Assembly: GCF_026151205.1 (NCBI RefSeq) | Contig: NC_087075.1 | Span: 2,516,359-2,580,358, forward strand | Direction of reading: 5' to 3' | Source of the DNA: Bolinopsis microptera | Lineage: Eukaryota; Ctenophora; Tentaculata; Lobata; Bolinopsidae | DNA: 64,000 nt | Shown here: one piece after another, positions 1 to 9,719 of the stretch | How positions within the stretch are numbered: the stretch's first letter is position 1 | How the letters are laid out: the number at the start of each line of letters is the position of its first letter | Position numbers and translations under genes: made by a program | Notes under the pieces: generated by a model | Told to the model about the DNA's origin: nothing | The model's database searches: none | What the model saw: the letters and a program-made list of their open reading frames with translations, nothing else

Positions 1-2195
1 GTATCAAAAGCTTTGCTTAGGTCAATAAAGATTCCTAGAACATGATTACCACTGGATGTTGATGTTGTGATTGAATGAACTGATTTGTGGAGTGCATGTG
101 AGGTTGAGTGGCCTTTTCGAAAACCAAATTGTTCATTACTGAGAATGTCATTAGCAGTGAAAAAGGTATAAAGCCGTTTGTATATTATTTTTTCAAATAT
201 TTTACCAAAGATTGGCAATATTGACACAGGTCTATAATTTTCAATATTTTCTTTATTATCTTTTTTATGGATAGGAGTTACTTTGCCTATTTTGAATATG
301 GATGGGAACGTGCCTTTTTGAATACATGTATTATACAAATTTGCTAATATGTTGGATAAGAGATGAGCCGGTTTCTTGATAACTGCTATTGGTATATCAC
401 TGGCTTTTCCGTTAACGAATTCTTGAATTATTTCAAGAATCTCCTCAGGATGAGTTTCTTCTAGATGTATTGAACTGTTGACTGATTTCGACATAAACTC
501 AACAAATGATTGCATTGGTTGGATAGACAGTTGGTTCTCGGACAAAACCTTCTCATTTAAATTACTAGCTAAAGATGTAAAGTAACTATTGAATTTGTTT
601 GCAATTGTCCGCCTACAAATTACTCTAGTTCCATCTATAATGAAGTCATCTTTTAGCTGATTCTTCTTTTTGCCACGAAGCTCGTTAATTATTTGCCAGG
701 TTATTTTGGAGTTATGGCTATTTTTCTCAAACTTTTCAGCATAATACCTGGTTTTGGCAGTTTTTATGGCAATTTTAAGATATTTTGAGTAGTCCTTGTA
801 AACATTATGTCTTTCCAGATCCCCATCTGGAATTAACAATGTTTTTGTTTTTTTCCATTCAAAATAAAGTCTGGCTTTTTTCTCCACAGAGTTGATAAGG
901 CCGTTTGTGATCCATGGATTTGTTATATTATTTCGTTTGGTGGTTTTTGGTGAAGCCAATTTGCAAGATATATCTATCTTTTCTTGAAACAGATCCATGA
1001 AGGATTCAAAAGAGTCACATCTGTGGTAAAATGTATCTATGTCGTTTTCAATTTCCTCACAGAGCTTATCAAGGTTTGCATTACTATAGTTATAATAAAT
1101 GGTTGTTTTTTCAGGTGATTTATTCTGTTCCGAACTAGTATCAGAATTCATTACTTGAAGGCAGAAAATGGGCTGGTGATGTGAAGCACTATCCTGAATT
1201 ACTCCAGATATAGTTGATGAGTGAATGTCATTAGTGTGTATGTTATCAATGCACGTTTTTGAGCAGTGGGGCATTTGGTGTGTGGGAATGGATATTGTGG
1301 GCGTGAACCCGTGACTATAAATAACTTCTTCGAATATATCTTCATCTGGGCCTGATAAATTGGTTATGTTAACATTGAAGTCCCCTAATATGTATGCTTT
1401 ATGTCCTTTCAGTGCAGTAAGAACTTCTTTATACTGTGCATTAAAGTTAGCAAGTGGATTGCTTGGTGAGCGGTATACAACTCCAACTGTTACTGGTTCT
1501 GGAGCATTACTTATTGTTACGAATAGGGACTCAAATTGCTCTGTACAAACAGATAACTTTTCAATCACACTAAAGTTAAAGGAGTTGTGAATGTAGAGAG
1601 AAACTCCACTTCCTTTACTTTTTACCTGTTGTGTCTTATTAGAAACGAAGCGTTTTTGGTAACATGAAGTATAGTCTTTAATTTGGTACAGCTGACTATT
1701 ACAGGGATCAATGTTTGTTTCTGCTAAACCTATCACAGAAAATTTGTGGTCTATGCAGGCTAATTCTAAGGCCAATTTGTCAAAGTTAGTACCATTTCCA
1801 TCAATATTTCGAAAGTAGTGTGAGAATATGCGCTTTGATGTTGTTTGAGGAATCTGCTTTATGAGGTTGTTGAAGTTTTTAGTAGAATATGATTGACAGT
1901 TCTCAAGAGTTTTTGAGATTGTACCTATTGAGTCTATATAGTCGTGAGGTTCATTGTCAAGTAGTTCGTTGTTTGAAAAGTGAGGTGCTTGATAGAATGG
2001 ATTATAACGAATTATATCATGATTTTGAATACAATTTGAGCAGTAAGTTTTTTCTCTAAAAGTGGCAATATTTTCCTGTGTTTTACATCTCTTGTGAATG
2101 ATGCAATCACACTTATTGCAATTTATAAATGGGTGTCCAGCACGAATAGGTTTGCTGCAGCAGATACAGTTCTCACATATATTTGTTCTATTCAT
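1..2195 (-). CDS. Non-LTR retrotransposon ORF2 (zinc finger, endonuclease, reverse transcriptase), 3' part outside the window
   Basis: I read 731 codons without a stop from the ATG at 2195 to the left edge. The N-terminus has a Cys/His cluster of PHD-like spacing. An apurinic-type endonuclease domain follows, with GLAETNI, VVYRSP and ILGDFNVN (near 1369-1395), and a SHHQP stretch near 1171-1196 where the family usually has SDHxP. The reverse transcriptase begins with RPVSILPIFGKIFEK, then GFRKGHSTSHAL, and reaches motif A FIDLSKAFD at the edge (4-30); the YxDD box lies outside. By family knowledge the protein nicks the target and reverse-transcribes the element RNA. Domain order fits the CR1/jockey/L2 group; the clade is inferred. 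The intact frame suggests a young copy. The start overlaps the ORF1 stop. Confidence 0.93.
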   Translation of the reverse strand, partial: MNRTNICENCICCSKPIRAGHPFINCNKCDCIIHKRCKTQENIATFREKTYCSNCIQNHDIIRYNPFYQAPHFSNNELLDNEPHDYIDSIGTISKTLENCQSYSTKNFNNLIKQIPQTTSKRIFSHYFRNIDGNGTNFDKLALELACIDHKFSVIGLAETNIDPCNSQLYQIKDYTSCYQKRFVSNKTQQVKSKGSGVSLYIHNSFNFSVIEKLSVCTEQFESLFVTISNAPEPVTVGVVYRSPSNPLANFNAQYKEVLTALKGHKAYILGDFNVNITNLSGPDEDIFEEVIYSHGFTPTISIPTHQMPHCSKTCIDNIHTNDIHSSTISGVIQDSASHHQPIFCLQVMNSDTSSEQNKSPEKTTIYYNYSNANLDKLCEEIENDIDTFYHRCDSFESFMDLFQEKIDISCKLASPKTTKRNNITNPWITNGLINSVEKKARLYFEWKKTKTLLIPDGDLERHNVYKDYSKYLKIAIKTAKTRYYAEKFEKNSHNSKITWQIINELRGKKKNQLKDDFIIDGTRVICRRTIANKFNSYFTSLASNLNEKVLSENQLSIQPMQSFVEFMSKSVNSSIHLEETHPEEILEIIQEFVNGKASDIPIAVIKKPAHLLSNILANLYNTCIQKGTFPSIFKIGKVTPIHKKDNKENIENYRPVSILPIFGKIFEKIIYKRLYTFFTANDILSNEQFGFRKGHSTSHALHKSVHSITTSTSSGNHVLGIFIDLSKAFD
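2192..2195 (-). promoter_or_regulatory. ATGA stop/start overlap coupling ORF1 and ORF2
   Basis: Read on the minus strand these four bases are ATGA: ATG opens ORF2 and TGA closes ORF1. Overlaps of this type in other LINEs allow termination-reinitiation, so that ORF2 is made at a low ratio from a bicistronic RNA. Use here is inferred from geometry. Confidence 0.7.
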
Positions 2196-3694
2196 GGTTT
2201 CGGAGCTCTTTGAACACGTGAATTGAACATCCCAACTTTACTCCTAGCAATATCACTAAATTGGCGCCCATCTATTGGATTGCGCTGTATTTTATCCACT
2301 ATTAGCCTAGACAACTTAAAGATACCAGTAGACCCAAGATGGATGGCATCACTTTTATCCTTGAAACGACCGAACTGGTCAGCTAGTTTACCATCTTCAC
2401 CAACAAATTCATTAAAATCTAGAGTTCCCACCCTTGGGTTCATGTCAACATATTGAAATATAAGTTTGTTAAAATATAATGCTTTCTCGTTCAACCAGCC
2501 AAACTTAGTGGGTAGTACTGGCGAAACGGTAACCTTGGAGTATGGACATTTACGACATATATCATCAAGTTTTACCTTGAGATCACTGGCACACTGCTCG
2601 ATATTTGAGCTCCGTTTCTTAATATCATTTACTCCACAATGAATAAAAATATTTCTGTAACCTTCACACAAACTTGGGTTAATCATATCAATAGTAAAAC
2701 ATTCTACCCTTTTCCCTGGCATTCTATGACCGAAACGTCCTTTCCCACTACCGAATTTCAAGAATCTGGTGTTGGAGTCTCCTATTATTATTGTTGCATT
2801 TTCGTTGTTAGATGTAACATAACGAAATGTAACACTATATCTTTTCTCACGTGTGGTTGGAGATTGATCTATTTGATGTTGCCAAACAGACTGAGATTGC
2901 TTACTCATAACATATAGACTTTTTCCAGTAGCTGATACAGTTTTGGTTTCAGATCCTTCGATTTTACTGAATAGAACATCACAGGTACTGCCTAGTGATA
3001 TAGTGAAGATGTTACTATCAAACATTAGTGAGGCTTCGTTGTCCGAATGCTTCGGCAGCTCTGATTTCTCGTCAAGGTAGCGATTCACTAAACACTGATT
3101 AATGACACTTTCAGGGAATTTGGCCTGGATGAGCGAAACAAGTTCAGTTAGGGGTTCAGGGATGTTTTTGGATATAGGTTTTGCAGCTTTGGCTCCTGGA
3201 TAGTTGTATGCATCCCCAAAGCTTATGACACCATGTCCTCTTTCTGAGTTTGCATCAAACTGTTCACTGAATGTGTCAAGGTATTCAGTGAGTTTATCCG
3301 AAAGTTCTTGGGCAACAAAATCTGGTGTGAATGACTCAATGTGACCAATGGAGGTGTCTATAGGATTTTGCACTGTATGTAAGTCAATCTTAGGATCTGG
3401 TTTTTCGATATTGATATTAGGAAGGCCTATTGGGAAAGAAGGAAATGCAGTGTTACGTGGTACATCTGGAGTTGACATATCTGATGGTTTCATGTACTGA
3501 TCAATGGAGAGAGTCAGGGTGTTAAGCTGGCCACTGATTGATTTGAGAGTGTCATTGTGCACCTTATCTCTCTTAAGAATGCTATTTTGAATAGCCTGAA
3601 GGGATTCATGGAGGGTAGCATTTCCAGAAATGGAGTCAGCAGCTACGGAAGAAGCAACTGCTGCTTCATCGATGGGGTTGTCACCGATAGACAA
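2192..3694 (-). CDS. Retrotransposon ORF1 protein with AlkB-like dioxygenase and SGNH hydrolase domains
   Basis: About 500 codons. The first ~150 residues are polar and low in recognisable motifs. Residues ~155-292 match the AlkB-like 2-oxoglutarate/Fe(II) fold: N204-R-Y, metal ligands H216-x-D218 and H273 (WQH), and the 2OG-binding pair R285-x5-R291. Residues ~300-470 match SGNH/GDSL hydrolases: GDSN at 305-308, GVND at 354-357 and D449-x-x-H452. Esterase-like ORF1 proteins are known in CR1-type LINEs; the AlkB module is the unusual part. By family, AlkB enzymes remove alkyl groups from nucleic acid bases; a role on element RNA is inference. Codon 1 as given is TTG; the first in-frame ATG is codon 68 (3493), and an in-frame TAA lies just upstream near 3740. 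The true N-terminus is therefore probably lost by 5' truncation at about 3691, where the sequence switches to a foldback element. Confidence 0.88.
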   Translation of the reverse strand: MSIGDNPIDEAAVASSVAADSISGNATLHESLQAIQNSILKRDKVHNDTLKSISGQLNTLTLSIDQYMKPSDMSTPDVPRNTAFPSFPIGLPNINIEKPDPKIDLHTVQNPIDTSIGHIESFTPDFVAQELSDKLTEYLDTFSEQFDANSERGHGVISFGDAYNYPGAKAAKPISKNIPEPLTELVSLIQAKFPESVINQCLVNRYLDEKSELPKHSDNEASLMFDSNIFTISLGSTCDVLFSKIEGSETKTVSATGKSLYVMSKQSQSVWQHQIDQSPTTREKRYSVTFRYVTSNNENATIIIGDSNTRFLKFGSGKGRFGHRMPGKRVECFTIDMINPSLCEGYRNIFIHCGVNDIKKRSSNIEQCASDLKVKLDDICRKCPYSKVTVSPVLPTKFGWLNEKALYFNKLIFQYVDMNPRVGTLDFNEFVGEDGKLADQFGRFKDKSDAIHLGSTGIFKLSRLIVDKIQRNPIDGRQFSDIARSKVGMFNSRVQRAPKP

Positions 3695-4387
3695 AATTTT
3701 TCCATGAAATTTTCGGAATCGACTCGAAATCGCATTTCCACCTTAGTTTGAGAACAGATTTTTGATTTAGGCCTCCAAAAAAATTTGGCGGCCAAATTCT
3801 GAATTTTTCCGGGAAAATTTTGAAAACTGATTGAGTTGTTACAATTTTAATGAGATCGATTCCGCGAATATCGCGAACCAAGATATGGGCAATTTAGTTC
3901 ATTTTTTGTGGTCTTTTCGCCTTAGTTTCCACATTGAAACAGATATAAAGCTATAACTTACAGAGAATATGTAGTTTAGGCCTACCTTTCATATAAAGTA
4001 AGTTTCGATGAAAAATATTGATATTTGACCAATTTATGGGACGAAATCTACCAAATTTGGTGCGTATGCCCAAATATGGGCATATAGTTTTTGGCTCATA
4101 ACTCAGTCATTTTTTGTCCAATCTTGATGAAATTTCATATACGAGTTTAGGAGACCACTAGCTACAAGTAGAGCACCTAAAATTTGGGTTTTGGGCATGT
4201 TCAGGGTATTTGGCTAAATTTGGCCTAATTTGGACCAGATATGGGCGTGGCTGCCCCGCGGGCACCGTTTGGCGGTTGGGGTCCGGGACCCCCTCAAAAG
4301 TTTGGTCACTGGTCCTAGTTTGTTGGTCAACTGCTATCTCGAAAACAAGTTTCACAAAAAAATATCCATTGGCCCCCCCCCCTTAAT
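3691..4387. mobile_element. Truncated copy of the TTAA foldback element
   Basis: 3815-4386 matches the right arm of the palindrome at 50419-51086, ending with a C-run followed by TTAA (4387-4390). 3692-3805 matches only the innermost ~110 bp of the left arm (compare 50290-50400). The missing outer left arm is replaced by the LINE at about 3691, so the LINE either inserted here or its insertion deleted that arm. Short open frames in the arm recur in every copy and are not genes. Confidence 0.75.
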
Positions 4388-4404
4388 CCGTTTAATCCGT
4401 TTAA

Positions 4405-5175
4405 TCAGTATTAGTATTACTCCGATGTACGCGGAGTTTGGGAGAAACAAACATACAGTTAAAAGTTACACAGTATTAGTAATACTCCGATGTACGCAGA
4501 GTTTGGGAGAAACAAACATACAGTTAAAAGTTACACAGTATTAGTATTACTCCGATGTACGCAGAGTTTGGGAGGAACAAATATACAGTTAAAAGTTACA
4601 CAGTATTAGTAATACTCCGATGTACGCAGAGTTTGGGAGAAACAAACATACAGTTAAAAGTTACACAGTATTAGTATTACTCCGATGTACGCAGAGTTTG
4701 GGAGGAACAAATATACAGTTAAAAGTTACACAGTATTAGTATTACTCCGATGTACGCAGAGTTTGGGAGGAACAAATATACAGTTAAAAGTTACACAGTA
4801 TTAGTATTACTCCGATGTACGCAGAGTTTGGGAGGAACAAACATACAGTTAAAAGTTACACAGTATTAGTAATACTCCGATGTACGCAGAGTTTGGGAGA
4901 AACAAACATACAGTTAAAAGTTACACAGTATTAGTATTACTATTAATCCGATGTACGCAGAGTTTGGGAGGAACAAATATACAGTTAAAAGTTACACAGT
5001 ATTAGTATTACTCCGATGTACGCAGAGTTTGGGAGGAACAAACATACAGTTAAAAGTTACACAGTATTAGTAATACTCCGATGTACGCAGAGTTTGGGAG
5101 AAACAAACATACAGTTAAAAGTTACACAGTATTAGTATTACTATTAATCCGATGTACGCGGAGTTTGTGAGAAAG
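4405..5175 (+). repeat. 65/71-bp satellite array, left block
   Basis: About 12 tandem copies of a 65-bp unit beginning TCCGATGTACGC and ending in a TTAGTATTAC-like tail. Some units carry a 6-bp insertion (TATTAA) giving 71 bp. The same unit in inverse orientation makes up 9720-13105. Confidence 0.95.
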
Positions 5176-5590
5176 GAAAAAGGTAAATCGGGGTTTTGAT
5201 TGTTTACATTATGTATGTTTTCAGTTATGCACTAACGCTATAACGCTAACGCTGACGTTGACACTAACGATAACGCTAACGATAGCGTTTAGCTTTAGCG
5301 TCAGCGTCAGTGTTAGCGTCAGCATAAGCGTCAGCGTAAGCGTTAGCGTCAGCATCAACGTTAGCTTCAACGTTATCGTCAGCGTCAGTGTTAACGTTAG
5401 CGTCAGCGCCAATGTTAGCGTCAACGTTAGTGTCAACGTTAGCGTAAGCGTTAGCGTTGCGTTAGCGTTAACGTTAACGTTAACGTTAACGTTAACGTTA
5501 GCGTTAGCGTTAACGTTAACGATAACGTTAACGTTAACGTTAGCGTTAGCGTCAGCGTTAACGTTAGCGTTAGCGTTAGCGTTAGCGTTA
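5161..5590. repeat. CpG-dense hexamer array, left arm of an inverted repeat
   Basis: Degenerate hexamers of the form (A/G)CGT(T/C)A. The strand flips near 5278: first TAACGC sense, then GCGTTA sense. 5161-5590 is the inverted counterpart of ~9260-9730, including the unique junction next to the satellite. The open frames (LTLTLT, VSVSVN) follow from a repeat period divisible by three and are not evidence of protein. Confidence 0.9.
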
Positions 5591-5591
5591 G

Positions 5592-8163
5592 CCCAGGAAA
5601 AGTTACCGGCTGGTGGTGGTACTAGAGTTGGTTTAATTTAAACAGACGGCTTGACCTCGCGCGCAACAACAAGCATGATTTGCACGCGTGGCGTATTCCA
5701 ATGTTCAGGCAGCTACCACGTGACACAATTCAGCCAACCAGAGTACAGGAATCCGCAAAGTTAAAGTTGCAAACTTTTGATCGGCCTGAAAGGGGACTTT
5801 TCTGGAGATTTTGAGATAACTCAACAATTACGTTGTCTTGAATTTTCCTCCTGGAGAGGTAACGTTACTTTTAAAAGAGGAACATGTTACAAAAAACCGG
5901 AAGTCTCTAACTCTTTTACTTTCAAAGTTAAGCCCCATCCGGTCAGGGTTTCTGGGTGCAGTTGACTGACGCCGAGTAGGGTGTTTTGGCCGTTCTAACT
6001 TAAGAATTTTAAGAATTAAAGCAGCCGTATTGATCTTCCAAACCTACAACTTTCAAGGGCTAGAATTCGCTGTATTTTGTCGTTAAACCACAACTTGTAC
6101 TGTTTTACTTCATGATGGGGGGGGGGGGAGGGGGAGGGGGAGGGGGGGGGGCGTAATTCAAAAGCAAATTTGGCAAGAAGTGGTGCTCACGGTCTCACTT
6201 AACGTCACTTATCGCTCAGTTAAGAGCGACCATGGTCTTAAGCGACAGACAGCCTGCAGGCATATGATCCGAATACGAAATATCCTTGTGTTCGGCATTT
6301 AATAGCCCTAATTGGTTACTTCGCACCCAGGAAAAGTTACCGGCTGGTGGTGGTACTAGAGTTGGTTTAATTTAAACAGACGGCTTGACCTCGCGCGCAA
6401 CAACAAGCATGATTTGCACGCGTGGCGTATTCCAATGTTCAGGCAGCTACCACGTGACACAATTCAGCCAACCAGAGTACAGGAATCCGCAAAGTTAAAG
6501 TTGCAAACTTTTGATCGGCCTGAAAGGGGACTTTTCTGGAGATTTTGAGATAACTCAACAATTACGTTGTCTTGAATTTTCCTCCTGGAGAGGTAACGTT
6601 ACTTTTAAAAGAGGAACATGTTACAAAAAACCGGAAGTCTCTAACTCTTTTACTTTCAAAGTTAAGCCCCATCCGGTCAGGGTTTCTGGGTGCAGTTGAC
6701 TGACGCCGAGTAGGGTGTTTTGGCCGTTCTAACTTAAGAATTTTAAGAATTAAAGCAGCCGTATTGATCTTCCAAACCTACAACTTTCAAGGGCTAGAAT
6801 TCGCTGTATTTTGTCGTTAAACCACAACTTGTACTGTTTTACTTCATGATGGGGGGGGGGGAGGGGGAGGGGGAGGGGGGGGGGGGCCGTAATTCAAAAG
6901 CAAATTTGGCAAGAAGTGGTGCTCACGGTCTCACTTAACGTCACTTATCGCTCAGTTAAGAGCGACCATGGTCTTAAGCGACAGACAGCCTGCAGGCATA
7001 TGATCCGAATACGAAATATCCTTGTGTTCGGCATTTAATAGCCCTAATTGGTTACTTCGCACCCAGGAAAAGTTACCGGCTGGTGGTGGTACTAGAGTTG
7101 GTTTAATTTAAACAGACGGCTTGACCTCGCGCGCAACAACAAGCATGATTTGCACGCGTGGCGTATTCCAATGTTCAGGCAGCTACCACGTGACACAATT
7201 CAGCCAACCAGAGTACAGGAATCCGCAAAGTTAAAGTTGCAAACTTTTGATCGGCCTGAAAGGGGACTTTTCTGGAGATTTTGAGATAACTCAACAATTA
7301 CGTTGTCTTGAATTTTCCTCCTGGAGAGGTAACGTTACTTTTAAAAGAGGAACATGTTACAAAAAACCGGAAGTCTCTAACTCTTTTACTTTCAAAGTTA
7401 AGCCCCATCCGGTCAGGGTTTCTGGGTGCAGTTGACTGACGCCGAGTAGGGTGTTTTGGCCGTTCTAACTTAAGAATTTTAAGAATTAAAGCAGCCGTAT
7501 TGATCTTCCAAACCTACAACTTTCAAGGGCTAGAATTCGCTGTATTTTGTCGTTAAACCACAACTTGTACTGTTTTACTTCATGATGGGGGGGGGGGGGG
7601 AGGGGGAGGGGGAGGGGGGGGGGCCGTAATTCAAAAGCAAATTTGGCAAGAAGTGGTGCTCACGGTCTCACTTAACGTCACTTATCGCTCAGTTAAGAGC
7701 GACCATGGTCTTAAGCGACAGACAGCCTGCAGGCATATGATCCGAATACGAAATATCCTTGTGTTCGGCATTTAATAGCCCTAATTGGTTACTTCGCACC
7801 CAGGAAAAGTTACCGGCTGGTGGTGGTACTAGAGTTGGTTTAATTTAAACAGACGGCTTGACCTCGCGCGCAACAACAAGCATGATTTGCACGCGTGGCG
7901 TATTCCAATGTTCAGGCAGCTACCACGTGACACAATTCAGCCAACCAGAGTACAGGAATCCGCAAAGTTAAAGTTGCAAACTTTTGATCGGCCTGAAAGG
8001 GGACTTTTCTGGAGATTTTGAGATAACTCAACAATTACGTTGTCTTGAATTTTCCTCCTGGAGAGGTAACGTTACTTTTAAAAGAGGAACATGTTACAAA
8101 AAACCGGAAGTCTCTAACTCTTTTACTTTCAAAGTTAAGCCCCATCCGGTCAGGGTTTCTGGG
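5592..8163 (+). repeat. 735-bp tandem repeat, 3.5 copies
   Basis: Units start with CCCAGGAAAAG at 5592, 6326, 7062 and 7799 (734, 736 and 737 bp); the last is cut at ~8163 where hexamer repeats resume. Units are nearly identical apart from the length of a G-run. A 62-codon frame beginning with TTG recurs in each unit; it lacks ATG and a recognisable domain, so I do not call it a gene. The unit has no recognised transposon feature. Confidence 0.95.
6117..6151 (+). other. G-run with G-quadruplex potential (repeated at ~6850-6885 and ~7586-7623)
   Basis: About 35 bp of almost pure G broken by single A residues, present in each full 735-bp unit with a slightly different length. It meets the four-G-tract pattern for quadruplex formation. 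Exact length is uncertain because long homopolymers are error-prone. Confidence 0.7.
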
Positions 8164-9660
8164 AGCGTCAGCATCAACGTTAGCGTCAACGTTAATGTTA
8201 GTGTCAGCCTTAACGTTAGCGTCAGCGTCAGTGTCAACGTAAGCGTTATCGTTAGCGTTAGCGTTAGCGTCAGCGTCAGCGTTAACGTTAAGCGTTAACG
8301 TTTAGCGTTAGTGTTAACGTTTAGCGTTAATGTCAGCGTTAGCGTTAGCGTAAGCGTCAGCGTTAGCGCGAGCTAACGTTAACGCTAAACGCTAACGTTA
8401 ACGCTAACGCTAACGCTGGCGCTAACGATAACGTTGACGCTAACGTTGATGCTGACGCTAACGTTAACGCTAACGTTAATGCTGACGCTAACGCTAACGC
8501 TAATGCTAACGCTAATACTGACGCTAACGTTGACGCTAACGTTGATGCTAACGTTAACGCCATCCCTAACGCTGACGCTAACGCTGACGCTAACGGTGAC
8601 GCTAACGCTGACGTTAACGCTGACGCTAACGCTGACGTTAACGCTGACTCTAACGCTGACGCTCATGCTGACGCTAACGTTGACGCTAACGCTGAAGAGT
8701 TAGCGTCAGCATTAGTGTCAGCGTTAGCATCAGCGTTAACGTCAGCGTTAACGTCAGCGTTAGCGTCACCGTTAGCGTCAGCGTTAGTGTCAGCGTTAGT
8801 GTCACCGTTAGCGTCAGCGTTAGCGTCAGCGTTAGGGTTGGCGTTAACGTTAGCGTCAGCATCAACGTTAGCGTCAACGTTAGCGTCAGCATTAGCGTTA
8901 GCGTTAGCGTCAGCGTTAACGTTAGCGTTAACTTTAGCATTAACGTTAGCGTCAGCATCAACGTTAGCGTCAACGTTATCGTTAGCGCTAGCGTTAGCGT
9001 CAGCATTAGCGTTAGCGTCAGCGTTAACGTTAGCGTTAACGTTAGCGTTAACGTTAGCGTCAGCATCAACGTTAGCGTCAACGTTATCGTTAGTGCCAGC
9101 GTTAGCGTTGGCGTTAACGTTAGCGTTTAGCGTTAACGTAAGCTCGCGCTAACGCTGACGCTTACGCTAACGCTAACGCTGACATTAACGCTAAACGTAA
9201 ACGCTAACGCTAAACGTTAACGCTGACGCTGACGCTGACGCTAACGCTAACGATAACGCTTACGTTGACACTGACGCTGACGCTAACGTTAAGGCAGACA
9301 CTAACATTAACGTTGACGCTAACGTTGATGCTGACGCTAACGCTAACGTTAACGCTAACGCTAACGTTAACGTTAACGTTAACGCTAACGCTAACGCTAA
9401 CGCTAACGTTAACACTAACGTTAACGCAACGCTAACGCTGACACTAACGTTGACGCTAACATTGGCGCTGACGCTAACGTTAACACTGACGCTGACGATA
9501 ACGTTGAAGCTAACGTTGATGCTGACGCTAACGTTAACGCTTACGCTTACGCTGACGCTTATGCTGACGCTTACACTGACGCTGACGCTAAAGCTAAACG
9601 CTATCGTTAGCGTTATCGTTAGTGTCAACGTCAGCGTTAGCGTTATAGCGTTAGTGCATA
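8164..9660. repeat. CpG-dense hexamer arrays in nested inverted orientation
   Basis: Same (A/G)CGT(T/C)A hexamers as 5225-5590. The sense flips near 8371, 8697, 9144 and 9605. 8164-8370 is the inverse of ~9145-9345, and 8372-8695 is largely the inverse of 8700-9140, so 8164-9345 is an imperfect 1.2-kb palindrome. It sits inside the larger inverted pair 5161-5590 / 9260-9730. All long frames here are repeat artefacts. Confidence 0.9.
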
Positions 9661-9719
9661 ACTGAAAACATACATAATGTAAACAATCAAAACCCCGATT
9701 TACCTTTTTCCTTTCTCAC

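Noticed and set aside
5777-8298. 62-residue protein repeated in each 735-bp unit
   Set aside because: It starts with TTG, has no domain, and its repetition only reflects the tandem DNA repeat.
5221-9665. LTLTLT/VSVSVN frames over the hexamer arrays
   Set aside because: Hexamer period produces dipeptide repeats on both strands in several frames; no gene evidence.
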